From Pantoea sp. Lij88 (GTDB taxonomy: Bacteria; Pseudomonadota; Gammaproteobacteria; Enterobacterales; Enterobacteriaceae), in the NCBI RefSeq assembly GCF_030062155.1, contig NZ_CP118269.1, positions 2,294,001-2,358,000 on the forward strand: a stretch of DNA of 64,000 nt, in the 5' to 3' direction. The notes beneath the pieces were generated by a model. That model did no database searches. It was not told the origin of the DNA and worked only from the letters and a program-made list of their open reading frames with translations. The position numbers and the translations under genes were made by a program. Numbering within the stretch: the stretch's first letter is position 1; every line of letters starts with the position of its first letter. Positions 1-13,162 of the stretch are shown in pieces.

Positions 1-119
1 CGATTTCAGACTTCGCACCTTCTATCATTACAGGCGCAGATCGCTGGCGTCATCGCTTTACCGGACGCTGTTCTTTATCCGCTTTCTGTCCACCCCATCG
101 CTGACTATCCTGAGGAACA

Positions 120-1322
120 ATGACCCCTGCTCACTCCAACCGACTGGTTTATGCCATCACGCTGGGCCTGCTGGCCGCACTCGGCCCGCTCTGCATCGAC
201 CTCTATCTGCCTGCTCTGCCGCAGATGGCGCAGGATCTGCACACCGAAACCGCCACCGCGCAGCTGAGTCTGACCGCTGGTCTGTTAGGCCTGGGCTTTG
301 GTCAGCTGCTCTTTGGCCCGATGAGCGATAAGTTCGGCCGCCTGCGTCCGCTGACCCTGTCACTGGTGTTGCTGTTTATTGCCTCGATGGGCTGTGCGCT
401 GGCGCAGGATATCCACCAGTTGCTGGTGGCGCGGCTGTTCGAAGGGTTAGCGGGTGCGGGCGGCGCGGTGCTGTCACGGGCAATTGCACGCGATATGTAC
501 AGCGGCCATGAATTGACGCGCTTCTTCGCGCTGCTGATGCTGGTCAACGGCCTGGCACCCATCGGCGCGCCGGTTCTGGGCGGTGTGCTGATGACGATTG
601 TCGACTGGCGCGGCATCTTCATGGTGCTGGGCGGCATTGCCATTCTGCTGATCCTGCTGGCGCGCTGGAAGCTGCATGAAACCCTGCCCGACGCCCGCCG
701 CAGCCAGGGATCGATATTCTCCGCTTACGCGGCACTCGGTCAGGTAATGACGCATCGCCCCTTTATGGGCTTCTGCCTGACCCAGGGCTTTATGATGTCG
801 GGCATGTTCGCCTACATCGGTGCGTCGCCGTTCGTGCTGCAACAGCTCTACGGACTTTCACCCCAGGCCTTTAGCTTCTGCTTTGCGGCCAACGGGTTGG
901 GTCTGGTTATCGCTTCGCAGACCAGCGCCCGCCTCTGTCCGTTGTGGGGCGAATATCGGGTGCTGAAAGGCGGACTGACCCTGGCCTTTGTCGCCTCCAG
1001 CCTGTTGCTGCTGGCCGCCCTGTTCCATGCACCTTTAGCGCTGCTGCTGGTGGCGCTGTTCTTTACCATCGCCAGTAATGGCGTCATCGCTACCACCGCC
1101 TCATCGCTGGCGATGCAGAGCCAGGGCCATCGGGCTGGCAGTGCCTCGGCAGTCATTGGCGTCACCATGTTTACGCTGGGTGCGATTACCGTGCCGATCA
1201 CCGGCATCGGCGGCACCTCGGTAATGAGCATGTGTGCCACTATTTTTGGCTGCTTTATGATGGCGATTCTGATGTTCAGCGTGCTGGCGAAAAAACCGCA
1301 GCCGCAGGCAAAAACTCACTGA
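120..1322 (+). CDS. MFS drug-resistance transporter, Bcr/CflA family
   Basis: A 400-residue inner-membrane protein with about 12 hydrophobic segments. The MFS motif A between TM2 and TM3 is clear at residues 66-77 (GPMSDKFGRLRP). The early TM1 stretch ending in CIDLYLPALPQM is typical of the Bcr/CflA (DHA1) drug:H+ antiporters. The start is supported by GAGGAA seven bases upstream. Substrates cannot be read from sequence; efflux of small toxic compounds is the family role. It lies upstream of nadE in the same direction, but 118 bases apart, so cotranscription is uncertain. Confidence 0.88.
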   Translation: MTPAHSNRLVYAITLGLLAALGPLCIDLYLPALPQMAQDLHTETATAQLSLTAGLLGLGFGQLLFGPMSDKFGRLRPLTLSLVLLFIASMGCALAQDIHQLLVARLFEGLAGAGGAVLSRAIARDMYSGHELTRFFALLMLVNGLAPIGAPVLGGVLMTIVDWRGIFMVLGGIAILLILLARWKLHETLPDARRSQGSIFSAYAALGQVMTHRPFMGFCLTQGFMMSGMFAYIGASPFVLQQLYGLSPQAFSFCFAANGLGLVIASQTSARLCPLWGEYRVLKGGLTLAFVASSLLLLAALFHAPLALLLVALFFTIASNGVIATTASSLAMQSQGHRAGSASAVIGVTMFTLGAITVPITGIGGTSVMSMCATIFGCFMMAILMFSVLAKKPQPQAKTH

Positions 1323-1440
1323 TTTCGCAACGTTTAGCCGTAATCAGTTACCGCTTAAGCTTGTTGTTTTGACGCAGGCACGTTAGCTTTACTAAAACGT
1401 TCGCATCGAGCCGACGGGCCACTGACCTGAGGAGAAGTTC

Positions 1441-2265
1441 ATGTCACTGCAGCAGGAAATTATTGAAGCACTGGGTGTAAAACCTACCATCGACGCCGGC
1501 CAGGAAGTGCGCGTCAGCGTCGATTTTCTCAAAGCCTACCTGAAACGCCACAGCGGACTGAAAACGCTGGTGCTGGGGATCAGCGGCGGTCAGGATTCAA
1601 CCCTGGCAGGCAAGCTGGCGCAGACCGCGATCAGCGAACTGCGTGAGGAAAGTGGCGATAACGATTACACCTTTATTGCGGTGCGTCTGCCGTATGGTGT
1701 GCAGGCGGATGAGCAGGATTGTCAGGATGCACTGGCCTTCATCAAGCCCGACCGTTCGCTGGCGGTAAACATCAAAGAATCCGTACTGGCCAGTGAGCGC
1801 GCGCTGAAAGATGCCGGTATCACCCTGTCCGATTTCGTGCGCGGCAATGAAAAAGCGCGCGAGCGAATGAAAGCGCAATACAGCATCGCCGGTATGACCA
1901 AAGGGGTGGTGGTCGGCACCGACCACGCGGCTGAAGCGGTCACCGGATTTTTCACCAAATATGGCGATGGCGGCACTGACATCAACCCGCTGTTCCGCCT
2001 GAACAAGCGTCAGGGCAAACAGCTGCTGAAGCATCTTGGCTGCCCGGAACATCTCTATCTGAAGAAACCGACGGCCGATCTGGAAGATGATCGCCCTGGC
2101 CTGCAGGATGAAGTGGCGCTGGGCGTTACCTACGAGATGATCGATGACTACCTGGAAGGTAAAAGCATTCATCCTGACAGCGCCCGCATCATCGAAGGCT
2201 GGTATCAGAAAACCGAGCACAAACGTCGCCCGCCGATCACGGTATTCGACGACTTCTGGAAGTAA
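1441..2265 (+). CDS. nadE: NH3-dependent NAD+ synthetase
   Basis: Makes NAD+ from deamido-NAD+, ammonia and ATP, the last step of NAD biosynthesis, in the cytoplasm. The protein has 274 residues (E. coli NadE has 275). It has the ATP pyrophosphatase P-loop SGGQDST at residues 48-54 and ends in the conserved stretch [18 protein letters not shown]. There is no N-terminal glutaminase domain, so it is the ammonia-using short form. The start has AGGAGAAG just upstream. Close agreement with the enterobacterial enzyme through its whole length makes this call secure. Confidence 0.98.
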   Translation: MSLQQEIIEALGVKPTIDAGQEVRVSVDFLKAYLKRHSGLKTLVLGISGGQDSTLAGKLAQTAISELREESGDNDYTFIAVRLPYGVQADEQDCQDALAFIKPDRSLAVNIKESVLASERALKDAGITLSDFVRGNEKARERMKAQYSIAGMTKGVVVGTDHAAEAVTGFFTKYGDGGTDINPLFRLNKRQGKQLLKHLGCPEHLYLKKPTADLEDDRPGLQDEVALGVTYEMIDDYLEGKSIHPDSARIIEGWYQKTEHKRRPPITVFDDFWK

Positions 2266-2271
2266 TGCTGC

Positions 2272-2297
2272 GCCTCCTTTGCTCCGGCAAGGGAGGC
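2272..2297 (+). terminator. Hairpin after nadE
   Basis: An 11-bp stem (GCCTCCTTTGC / GCAAGGGAGGC, one G-U pair) closed by the loop TCCG starts seven bases after the nadE stop. It is followed by TTC and not by a long T run, so it may be a weak terminator or an mRNA-stabilising hairpin ahead of the exporter gene. Confidence 0.4.
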
Positions 2298-2325
2298 TTC
2301 ACTCATCCACCTTGTTGATTGCTGC

Positions 2326-3216
2326 ATGCCTGCCACCGTTTCGCGCGCCACCCTCATCGGACTTATCGCCATTCTGCTCTGGAGCACCACCGTTGCTCTG
2401 CTGCGCAGCGTCAGTGAAGCCTTTGGCGCCACCGGCGGCGCGGCGCTGATCTACACCACCACGGCGATTCTGCTCTGCCTGACCCGCGGACTGCCCAGAC
2501 CTGGCGCCTTTCCCGCTCTCTACCTGTGGCTGGGTGGCGCCCTCTTTGTCGGCTATGAAATCTGTCTGGCGCTGGCTATCGGGCTGGCCAGCGATCGCAG
2601 TCAGTCGCTTGAGCTGGGGATGATCAACTACCTCTGGCCCTGCCTGACCATCGTGCTGGCAATTCCGTTCCATCAGCAGCGTTTTCGCGTCTGGCTCTGG
2701 CCCGGACTGCTGCTGTCGCTGCTGGGGATCGTCTGGGTGCTGAAAGGCAGCAGCAGCGGCTCGCCCGCGCTGCTGTGGCAGAACATGCTGCGTAATCCTG
2801 TGGCTTATGCACTCGCCTTTATCGCCGCCCTGACGTGGGCGCTCTACAACAATGTTACCCGCCGCTTTGGCCGGGGTTCGAACGGCGTCACGCTGTTTTT
2901 TATCCTGACCGCGCTGGCGCTGTGGCTGAAATATGCCTTCAGCGAGCACCCTGCGCCGATGACGTTCGCGCGGGTACCGCTGCTGGAGGTGCTGTTTGTC
3001 GGACTCTCCACCGCCATCGCCTATTCCGCCTGGAATCACGGCATTCAGCAGGGCAACCTGACGCTGCTGGCCACCGCCTCGTATTTCACGCCGGTCCTTT
3101 CGGCCCTGCTGGGATCGCTGTGGCTCGGCCTGACGCCGCCGCTGGCCTTCTGGCAGGGCGTGGCAATGATTACCCTGGGCTCGCTGATCTGCTGGCTGGC
3201 CACACGGCGTCTTTAA
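2326..3216 (+). CDS. yddG: EamA/DMT exporter, YddG-type aromatic amino acid exporter
   Basis: A 296-residue drug/metabolite transporter with about ten membrane segments in two EamA repeats (roughly 10-135 and 150-295). The opening TLIGLIAILLWSTTVALLRS and the second-half stretch SAWNHGIQQGNLTLLATASY match the YddG group, which exports aromatic amino acids in enterobacteria. The substrate assignment follows from family resemblance only. It follows nadE by 60 bases and may share its transcript. Confidence 0.8.
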   Translation: MPATVSRATLIGLIAILLWSTTVALLRSVSEAFGATGGAALIYTTTAILLCLTRGLPRPGAFPALYLWLGGALFVGYEICLALAIGLASDRSQSLELGMINYLWPCLTIVLAIPFHQQRFRVWLWPGLLLSLLGIVWVLKGSSSGSPALLWQNMLRNPVAYALAFIAALTWALYNNVTRRFGRGSNGVTLFFILTALALWLKYAFSEHPAPMTFARVPLLEVLFVGLSTAIAYSAWNHGIQQGNLTLLATASYFTPVLSALLGSLWLGLTPPLAFWQGVAMITLGSLICWLATRRL

Positions 3217-3283
3217 CCAGACGGCTGGCGATCATTTCACCTGCCTGTTATGCTGTATGGACAACCAGTAAGTGGAGTCCATT

Positions 3284-4144
3284 TTGGTCAGACGTGCAGC
3301 CATTCTTCGCCCCGAACCCGACGCGAATACAATTTATCAATATCCCGAACACCTGCGTGAATGGCTGGAAGGCCTGCCGAATCATCCTGGCGTCTATACC
3401 TTTCATGGCGAAAGCGAGTCACTGCCGCTCTATATCGGTAAAAGTGTCAATCTGCGTTCGCGGGTGATGTCCCATTTCCGCACCCCGGACGAGGCGAAAA
3501 TGCTGCGCCAGTCGCGACGCGTGAGCTGGATCCCCACCGCGGGCGATCTCGGCGCGCTGCTGCTGGAAGCACAGATGATCAAAACCCAGCAGCCGCTGTT
3601 CAATAAGCGACTGCGCAAAAACCGCCAGCTCTGTTCATTGCAGATCACCGACGGCAAACCGAACGTGGTTTACGCAAAAGATCTCGATTTCAGTCAGTCA
3701 CCCAACCTGTTTGGACTCTATCGCAGTCGATTTGCTGCGCTGGAACGCCTCAAGCAACTCGCGGATGAGTATCAGCTCTGTCATGGCCTGCTGGGGCTGG
3801 AAGCGCTGAGTGCGGGACGGGGCTGCTTCCGCTCGGCACTGCGCCGCTGTGCCGGAGCCTGCTGCGGTAAAGAGCCGGTCAGCGATCATCAGGATCGACT
3901 GCTGGAAGCACTGGAAAATGTGCGGGTCTTCTGCTGGCCGTGGCAGGGTGCCGTCGGCCTCGTCGAGGAAGGCAAAGAGATGACGCAGATCCATGTCATC
4001 GACCACTGGTTCTATCTCGGTTCGGTCAGCAGCATGGATGAGGCCAGAAAACTGCAGCGGCCCAAAGGCGGTTTTGATCACGACGGCTACAAAATCCTCT
4101 GCCGCCCGATTCTGTCGGGTGCCTACCCTATTCTTCCGCTATAA
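3284..4144 (+). CDS. cho: Excinuclease Cho (UvrC-like endonuclease)
   Basis: Makes the 3' incision in nucleotide excision repair together with UvrA and UvrB, on lesions UvrC handles poorly. The N-terminal GIY-YIG nuclease domain is present: GVY at 36-38, YIG at 50-52, then R58 in the NLRSR stretch. As in E. coli Cho it lacks the UvrB-binding and C-terminal nuclease domains of UvrC. I place the start at TTG 3284, giving MVRRAAIL, which aligns with MVRRLTS of E. coli and sits seven bases after AGTGGAG. The longer GTG at 3272 lies inside that ribosome binding site. In E. coli cho is in the SOS regulon; I did not find a clear LexA box here. Confidence 0.93.
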   Translation: MVRRAAILRPEPDANTIYQYPEHLREWLEGLPNHPGVYTFHGESESLPLYIGKSVNLRSRVMSHFRTPDEAKMLRQSRRVSWIPTAGDLGALLLEAQMIKTQQPLFNKRLRKNRQLCSLQITDGKPNVVYAKDLDFSQSPNLFGLYRSRFAALERLKQLADEYQLCHGLLGLEALSAGRGCFRSALRRCAGACCGKEPVSDHQDRLLEALENVRVFCWPWQGAVGLVEEGKEMTQIHVIDHWFYLGSVSSMDEARKLQRPKGGFDHDGYKILCRPILSGAYPILPL

Positions 4145-4194
4145 AAAAAACCGCCGACGCTGCCCACTCACATTCAGTGGACAGCGTCGGCGGT
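4143..4194 (-). terminator. Rho-independent terminator of spy (overlaps cho stop)
   Basis: On the minus strand a 19-bp stem (ACCGCCGACGCTGTCCACT pairing with its downstream arm, one G-U pair) with a seven-base loop is followed by eight T. It ends the spy transcript. The T run is the A run containing the end of the cho stop codon, so the two convergent genes share the element. For cho on the plus strand the hairpin lacks a T tail. Confidence 0.88.
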
Positions 4195-4218
4195 CTCAGA
4201 CCGTTCGCTTAACTAAAG

Positions 4219-4713
4219 TTATTCAGCCGGTTCTGCTGGCGGCGCCATTTTGCCCTCATGCGGGCCTTTCTCAGTCAGACGCTTTTCAAAGTTCGCGTTG
4301 TACTGTTTCTTCTGATCCGGCGTCAGCACGTTATAGAGCTTGTTCTGGGTTTCCAGCATCTTCAGCGCATGCTCTTTCGCATTGGCAGACATCTTCTCTG
4401 CCTGCGCTTCTGCTTTGCTCTGGTCGAAGCTGTCAGACGCAATAATGTCATGGGCGGCGCGGCGCTCGTCCAGTGACGGACGCTGCATATCTTTGTGGCT
4501 CTCTCTCATGATGTCGCGCATCTGTGTTTTCTGCGCGTCGGTCAGATTCAGACCTTTAAACATCATCTCCGGGCCGTGGCGCATTGGCGGTTTGTGCATC
4601 GCTTTTTCGCTGCCTGCTGGCGGTGGAGTCAGGTTATCTGCTGCTGCATGGACGGCGCTGGCTGCACCAAACGCCAGCGAAGAAGCCAGTAAAAGGGAAG
4701 TCAGTTTGCGCAT
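4219..4713 (-). CDS. spy: Periplasmic ATP-independent chaperone Spy
   Basis: Cage-shaped periplasmic chaperone that suppresses protein aggregation under envelope stress. The 164-residue product starts MRKLTSLLLASS with a signal peptide ending at about AVHA, and carries the two LTxxQ motifs of the CpxP/Spy family (LTDAQKTQM and LTPDQKKQY). The block RRAAHDIIASDSFDQSKAEAQ matches E. coli Spy closely. I chose ATG 4713 over the longer frame from 4794, because AAGGACA lies just upstream and the extra residues precede the signal peptide. Confidence 0.95.
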   Translation of the reverse strand: MRKLTSLLLASSLAFGAASAVHAAADNLTPPPAGSEKAMHKPPMRHGPEMMFKGLNLTDAQKTQMRDIMRESHKDMQRPSLDERRAAHDIIASDSFDQSKAEAQAEKMSANAKEHALKMLETQNKLYNVLTPDQKKQYNANFEKRLTEKGPHEGKMAPPAEPAE

Positions 4714-4809
4714 AATAGTGTCCTTATGATTCATGATAATGACGACAGCACTCTGTCGCGTCTTCAGAAACAAGCATACGACGCTGAACGTCAACTACTC
4801 AGAGGCTGA

Positions 4810-4824
4810 GTAAAGCCGTGAAAG
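4810..4824 (-). promoter_or_regulatory. Possible CpxR box upstream of spy
   Basis: GTAAA-GCCGT-GAAAG resembles the CpxR consensus GTAAA-N5-GTAAA and lies about 100 bases upstream of the spy start in the gap 4714-5020. Control of spy by Cpx/Bae is known in E. coli; the site here is an inference from a single imperfect match. I see nothing else of note in that gap. Confidence 0.35.
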
Positions 4825-5020
4825 CATAAAAGACAAAAATCGGGCAATCATGAAGAGAATAAGAAGAAAGGCGTGAGGAATTGAAAAAGTTTATGAATTT
4901 AAAGCCAATTTCGCAGAAATCATGGAGGAGTGTAATGGTTACGACAGGAAAGCGGAAGGCGATCTCCCGCATTTCCTGACGATTTTTAGTGCTGATGACC
5001 CGGAAGGATAAAGAGAGGAC

Positions 5021-6016
5021 TCACACCGGCAGCGCCTGGGTCTGTTCGCCCTCTTCAATCAGCATCAGCCCGGCACGCAGCCCGGCGGCCACGTTGGGAT
5101 TGGGGAAAAGGACAAATTCCCGCGCCTGTTGCACGTAATAGCGGGTGTTGCCATCTTCCGCCAGCAACGTCCCCTGCGGAAACGCGGTAAAGTTCAGCGT
5201 CTCCGGCGACATATGCAGCGTAAAGTGCTCACTGAGTCGGGTGATCTGCTGCGCAACACGATAGTGGCGCGGTTTCATCGTCGCTGCAGGCATCGCTTCG
5301 CCGTAGAGCAGAGAAGCCAGCGCCTGCTGCGCCGCGCTGAACTGGCTGAGATCGTTCTCGCCAAACGGCAGCGCTTTGCCCAGCTCCAGGGTGCAGCTGG
5401 CCGCACCGAAGTGCTCGCAGCTGAAGTGGGTAAAGGTGCCGCCCGGTGAACGATGAAACACCAGCGCTTCCAGACCCGCAGCGGCCAGCCAGTCGAGAAA
5501 CGCGGGTGGCCACGGGCGCTCATTGTGCGGCATCACGCCGAACTGAGGATGATAAGAGCCGCGAATGGCGGTATGCATGTCGAGATGCCAGCGCGTCTCA
5601 TCACACTCGCCCAGCTGCCAGAAGGTCTCCAGCGCCTGCTCCAGCCGCAGCACCCGGCGGGCCTCATCGCCATCATCAATATGCTGCCAGCGTCCGCCAA
5701 ACAGCCGGTTAATGTCATAACGTACATAGCGCTTGCCGGCGCGCAGGGCGGAAGGATTACCCAGAATCACCAGCATGCGCTGCTGAAGCGGCTTTTCGCC
5801 GCGCAGCAGCGGATTGACCAGCTGATTCACGATTTCGACCGGAGCCGTTTCATTGCCGTGGATCCCGGCAGAGAGTACCAGCGCCTGTTTAACCGGCACC
5901 GTCGGCTCCATCAACAGTATGCCGTGATACAACCACTGCCAGCGAAGATGCGCCGTTTCACCACTACGCTTACGCGGCACCTCGCCGGAAAGCGTTTGCT
6001 GTAAAAAGTCCTGCAT
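5021..6016 (-). CDS. astE: Succinylglutamate desuccinylase
   Basis: Last step of the arginine succinyltransferase (AST) pathway: hydrolyses N-succinylglutamate to succinate and glutamate. It is a Zn-dependent M14-like amidohydrolase with ligands H53 and E56 in AGIHGNETAP and the later His in LDMHTAI. The start is set at the second of two adjacent ATGs (6016): it gives MQDFLQQTL, aligning with MDNFLALTL of E. coli, and lies about five bases after AGGAGG, whereas the first ATG is too close. Last gene of astCADBE, 50 bases after astB. Confidence 0.96.
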   Translation of the reverse strand: MQDFLQQTLSGEVPRKRSGETAHLRWQWLYHGILLMEPTVPVKQALVLSAGIHGNETAPVEIVNQLVNPLLRGEKPLQQRMLVILGNPSALRAGKRYVRYDINRLFGGRWQHIDDGDEARRVLRLEQALETFWQLGECDETRWHLDMHTAIRGSYHPQFGVMPHNERPWPPAFLDWLAAAGLEALVFHRSPGGTFTHFSCEHFGAASCTLELGKALPFGENDLSQFSAAQQALASLLYGEAMPAATMKPRHYRVAQQITRLSEHFTLHMSPETLNFTAFPQGTLLAEDGNTRYYVQQAREFVLFPNPNVAAGLRAGLMLIEEGEQTQALPV

Positions 6017-6066
6017 CATTCCTCCTTTGCGCCCTGAGCAGACGGCAGACTATACCGCCCCCTGCT

Positions 6067-9885
<3,819 letters not shown>

Positions 9886-9889
<4 letters not shown>

Positions 9890-11106
9890 GATGCGGACCC
9901 TCGTACCAGGCGTTCACACACCTCGGCAAAGCGTGCCATACCGAGCTTCACTTCCTGCTCACTGATATTCAGTGCCGGGGCAAAACGCACGACGTTAGCA
10001 CCGGCAATCAGCACCATCACGCCCATCTCAGCGGCGGCCAGGTTGATCTCTTTGGCTTTACCGGCAAAGTCGTCGCTCAGTACTGCGCCAATCAGCAGGC
10101 CCAGACCGCGCACTTCTTTAAACAGATGCAGGCGCTGGTTGATCTCATCCAGTGCCGCAACAATCCAGTCGTGACGCTGCGTGACACCCGCCATCAGTTC
10201 AGGCTGGTTGATCAGCTCCATCACTTTACCGGCCACCGCACCCGCCAGCGGATTGCCGCCATAGGTGGTGCCGTGGGTGCCGACGCCCATCACCATCGCC
10301 AGGTCTTCACGGGTCAGCATGGCACCAATCGGGAAGCCGCCGCCCAGCGCTTTGGCGCTGGTGAGCACATCTGGAGTGACGCCATAATGCATATAGGCAT
10401 AGAGCGAGCCAGTGCGGCCAACGCCGCTCTGCACTTCATCAAAAATCAGCACGGCCTGATGCTTATCACAGAGTTCGCGCAGTCCGCGCAGGAACGCCGG
10501 ATCGGCAGGCAGCACGCCGCCCTCACCCTGAATCGGTTCAACAATCACCGCACAGGTATGGTCATTAATCAGTTCCGCCGCCGCAGCCAGGTCGTTGAAG
10601 GGCGCATGCTGGATCTCTGGCGGCAGCGGTGCAAAATCTTTTGAGTAGGCGGGCTGACCACCGGCTGACACGGTAAACAGAGTGCGGCCGTGAAACGCAT
10701 TCTTAAACGCCACGATGCCACTTTTATGCGGGCCGACACGGTCATGCGCCACTTTACGCGCCAGTTTCAGGGCGGCTTCGTTCGCTTCCGCCCCGGAGTT
10801 ACAGAAGAACACCCGGTCAGCGAAAGTGGCGTCGATCAACTGCTTCGCCAGACGCAGGATCGGTTCGTTGGTGTAGCCATTACCGGTGTGCCATAAACGT
10901 GCGGCCTGTTCCTGCAACGCCTGTTGTAACGCCGGATGCGCATGACCCAACGCATTGACGGCAATGCCACCGGCAAAGTCGATATAGTCTTTACCGTTTT
11001 GATCCCAGACGGTGGAGCCTTCTGCGCGCACCGGTACAAAGGTCGCAGGTGCATAAACCGGCATCATCCATTGATCGAAATCGTGACGTGAAACGTGCAG
11101 TGCCAT
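9886..11106 (-). CDS. astC: Succinylornithine transaminase
   Basis: Third step of the AST pathway; PLP-dependent transfer of the delta-amino group of succinylornithine to 2-oxoglutarate. In E. coli it also has acetylornithine aminotransferase activity. It is a class III aminotransferase of 406 residues with the PLP lysine at about K252 in [12 protein letters not shown], and [12 protein letters not shown] earlier. First gene of astCADBE; a sigma54 promoter lies about 90 bases upstream. Confidence 0.96.
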
Positions 11107-11195
11107 AACCCACTCTCCTGCTTTACTTTACCGGCTGGGTAAAGCTTATGTTTTAAAATTGTTAAAAGATGTTGTAATGCAGCCCTACTGTAGAG

Positions 11196-11211
11196 TGCAG
11201 TTAACGTGCCA
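11196..11211 (-). promoter_or_regulatory. Sigma54 (-24/-12) promoter of astCADBE
   Basis: On the minus strand TGGCAC-GTTAA-CTGCA fits the sigma54 consensus TGGCAC-N5-TTGCW, with GG at -24 and GC at -12. It predicts a start near 11185 and a leader of about 80 bases. In E. coli astC is transcribed from an NtrC-activated sigma54 promoter, so the position fits. Partial NtrC-like matches occur at 11226-11240 (GCA...TGGT) and 11441-11455 (right half GTGC only); neither is convincing alone. Confidence 0.75.
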
Positions 11212-12035
11212 GCCAGAGAATTAATGCATAAAATGGTCTTCACAACGGAATATCAATGAGTTACGCACTGATAATATTCACTTAATTTGCATATATAGTG
11301 AATAATTGTCTGATTGCAGCGGCAGGGCCGGGTTTTAAACAGCGGAATTATGCATTCGCGGGATGAAATATCGCTTTTGTGATCGCTGATAAATTATCTC
11401 TCCAGAAAAGCCCCTCTGACGCCCTGTTTTAGCGCAGTTTGCCTCACGCTGGTGCAGCACGTCATCGTTGAATCCTGCGAAAAAGAAGGCGCTGACCGGA
11501 AGGATTTAACAAAATATTTTCATTTATCGCAGCAGGCGTGCGAATCCATGTGCATTGATATGGCGAATTTATCGGCAAACCGATCATTATTTAACCAGCG
11601 CCAGTGCGGATTATTTCCAGGGTGATTATCCGGACTAAAAATATTATTTTATAACCATGAACAGATATTAATACGCAGGCTAATGTTTAGAACAAAAGCC
11701 TTATATTTATATTGCTTTGAACTGATGAGCCATAAATAAATGCGGGATGTAAGTGATTTAAAAACGTACAGATTATTCCTCTCAATTCTGTTTATAAATA
11801 CCTCAACTAATTGATATTATTGCATTTAACAACCAGGCATTTAGAATTTCATATCAGAAGAAAATCTTATTACTTTGCGATTTAATTTCCTTTCCCCCAC
11901 GCTTAGCCGCCTGCTGAATAACCACATCACAATTTGTTACTTATATTCCACTTTGTAAATTTATCTTTTTGTGTCATTTTCTTTTCACCCCAAAAACAGG
12001 GGAATAATAATTAATCGACACAGGGTAATAATTAA
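11212..12035. other. Long AT-rich intergenic region between astC and the porin
   Basis: About 820 bases without a credible gene. It is much more AT-rich than its surroundings. The half next to the porin holds T-rich blocks such as TTTGTTACTTATATT near 11935 that could be OmpR-type sites, but I cannot define a box. The length and AT bias suit binding of several regulators, such as IHF, H-NS or OmpR, between two highly regulated genes; that is inference. Confidence 0.4.
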
Positions 12036-13109
12036 ATGATGAAGCGCACTTTACTGGCGGCTGTTATGCCGTTACTGATCGGTCTTTCCTCCGCGCAGGC
12101 CGCAGAAGTTTATAACAAGGATGGCAATAAGCTGGATCTGGTTGGCAAGATTAACGTGTCACACCTCTTTTCTGACGACAACAATAACAACGGTGACACC
12201 TCCTCTTATGCCCGCTTTGGTTTTAAAGGCGAGACAAAGATTACTGACCAGCTTACCGGCTACGGTTTCTGGCAGTATCAGTACAGTCTTCACAACTCGG
12301 AAGGCAGTGATGCACAGACCAGCAACCGTACCCGTCTGGGCTATGCTGGCCTGAAATTTGGTCAGGCGGGTTCGCTGGATTACGGCCGCAACTATGGCCT
12401 GGTCTATGACGCGCTGAGTTACACCGATATGCTGCCGTTCTTTGGCGGTGACTCCGGGTATACCGACGCCTTCCTTTCTGGCCGTTCAACCGGCGTGCTG
12501 ACCTGGCGTAACAGCAATTTCTTCGGTCTGGTTGATGGATTAAACCTGGCTGCGCAGTATCAGGGCAAGAACGATCGCAGCAGTAATATTGACGGCGTGC
12601 GTCGCTCTAACGGCGATGGTTTCGCCCTCTCCGCCTCTTATGACTTCGACTTCGGCCTGAGCTTCGCGGGTGCGTTTGCCAGCCTGGATCGCACGACGGC
12701 GCAGAACGCGGCCGCACGCGGTGAAGGCGAGAAAGCCCAGCACTGGGCGACGTCGGTCAAATATGATGCAAACCAGGTTTATCTGGCCGCGATGTACGGT
12801 GAAACCCTGAACGCCACCCCGATTGCAGGCGGCTTCGCTAACAAAGCACAGAACTTTGAAGCCGTGGCACAGTATCAGTTCCTGAACGGCTTCCGTCCAT
12901 CCGTGGGTTACGTCTCATCGAAGGGCAAGGAGATTGAGAACATTGGCGATGCCGATATTATTAAATACACCGCCGTGGGTGCGACCTACTACTTCAACAA
13001 GAACATGTCGGTGTACGGTGAATACCGTATTAACCTGCTGAAAGATAACAATCCGCTCGGCCTGGCGACCGACGACATCACCGCGCTGGGTCTGATTTAC
13101 CAGTTCTGA
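12036..13109 (+). CDS. General outer-membrane porin, OmpC/OmpF/PhoE family
   Basis: Trimeric 16-strand outer-membrane porin for passive diffusion of small hydrophilic solutes. The signal peptide is [22 protein letters not shown] with mature [16 protein letters not shown], the classical enterobacterial porin start. It has the L3 constriction loop region [18 protein letters not shown], the [18 protein letters not shown] block, and a C-terminal Phe (LGLIYQF) for Bam recognition. Loop 1 carries an acidic/Asn run (SDDNNNNGD). Which paralogue it is (OmpC, OmpF, PhoE or NmpC type) cannot be told. ATG 12039 is an equally possible start. Confidence 0.93.
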   Translation: MMKRTLLAAVMPLLIGLSSAQAAEVYNKDGNKLDLVGKINVSHLFSDDNNNNGDTSSYARFGFKGETKITDQLTGYGFWQYQYSLHNSEGSDAQTSNRTRLGYAGLKFGQAGSLDYGRNYGLVYDALSYTDMLPFFGGDSGYTDAFLSGRSTGVLTWRNSNFFGLVDGLNLAAQYQGKNDRSSNIDGVRRSNGDGFALSASYDFDFGLSFAGAFASLDRTTAQNAAARGEGEKAQHWATSVKYDANQVYLAAMYGETLNATPIAGGFANKAQNFEAVAQYQFLNGFRPSVGYVSSKGKEIENIGDADIIKYTAVGATYYFNKNMSVYGEYRINLLKDNNPLGLATDDITALGLIYQF

Positions 13110-13118
13110 TGAGAGCCC

Positions 13119-13143
13119 GGGCCAGGCACTTCTCGCCTGGCCC
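13119..13143 (+). terminator. Hairpin after the porin gene
   Basis: A perfect 9-bp stem GGGCCAGGC / GCCTGGCCC with a seven-base loop sits nine bases after the porin stop, between convergent genes. No T run follows on either strand, so termination efficiency is uncertain. Confidence 0.4.
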
Positions 13144-13162
13144 TGACTGCGTCACACGACGT

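Noticed and set aside
1323..1440. Sigma70 promoter for nadE from TTGACG at 1369
   Set aside because: No acceptable -10 at 16-18 bases spacing; only weak TACTAA/CTAAAA matches.
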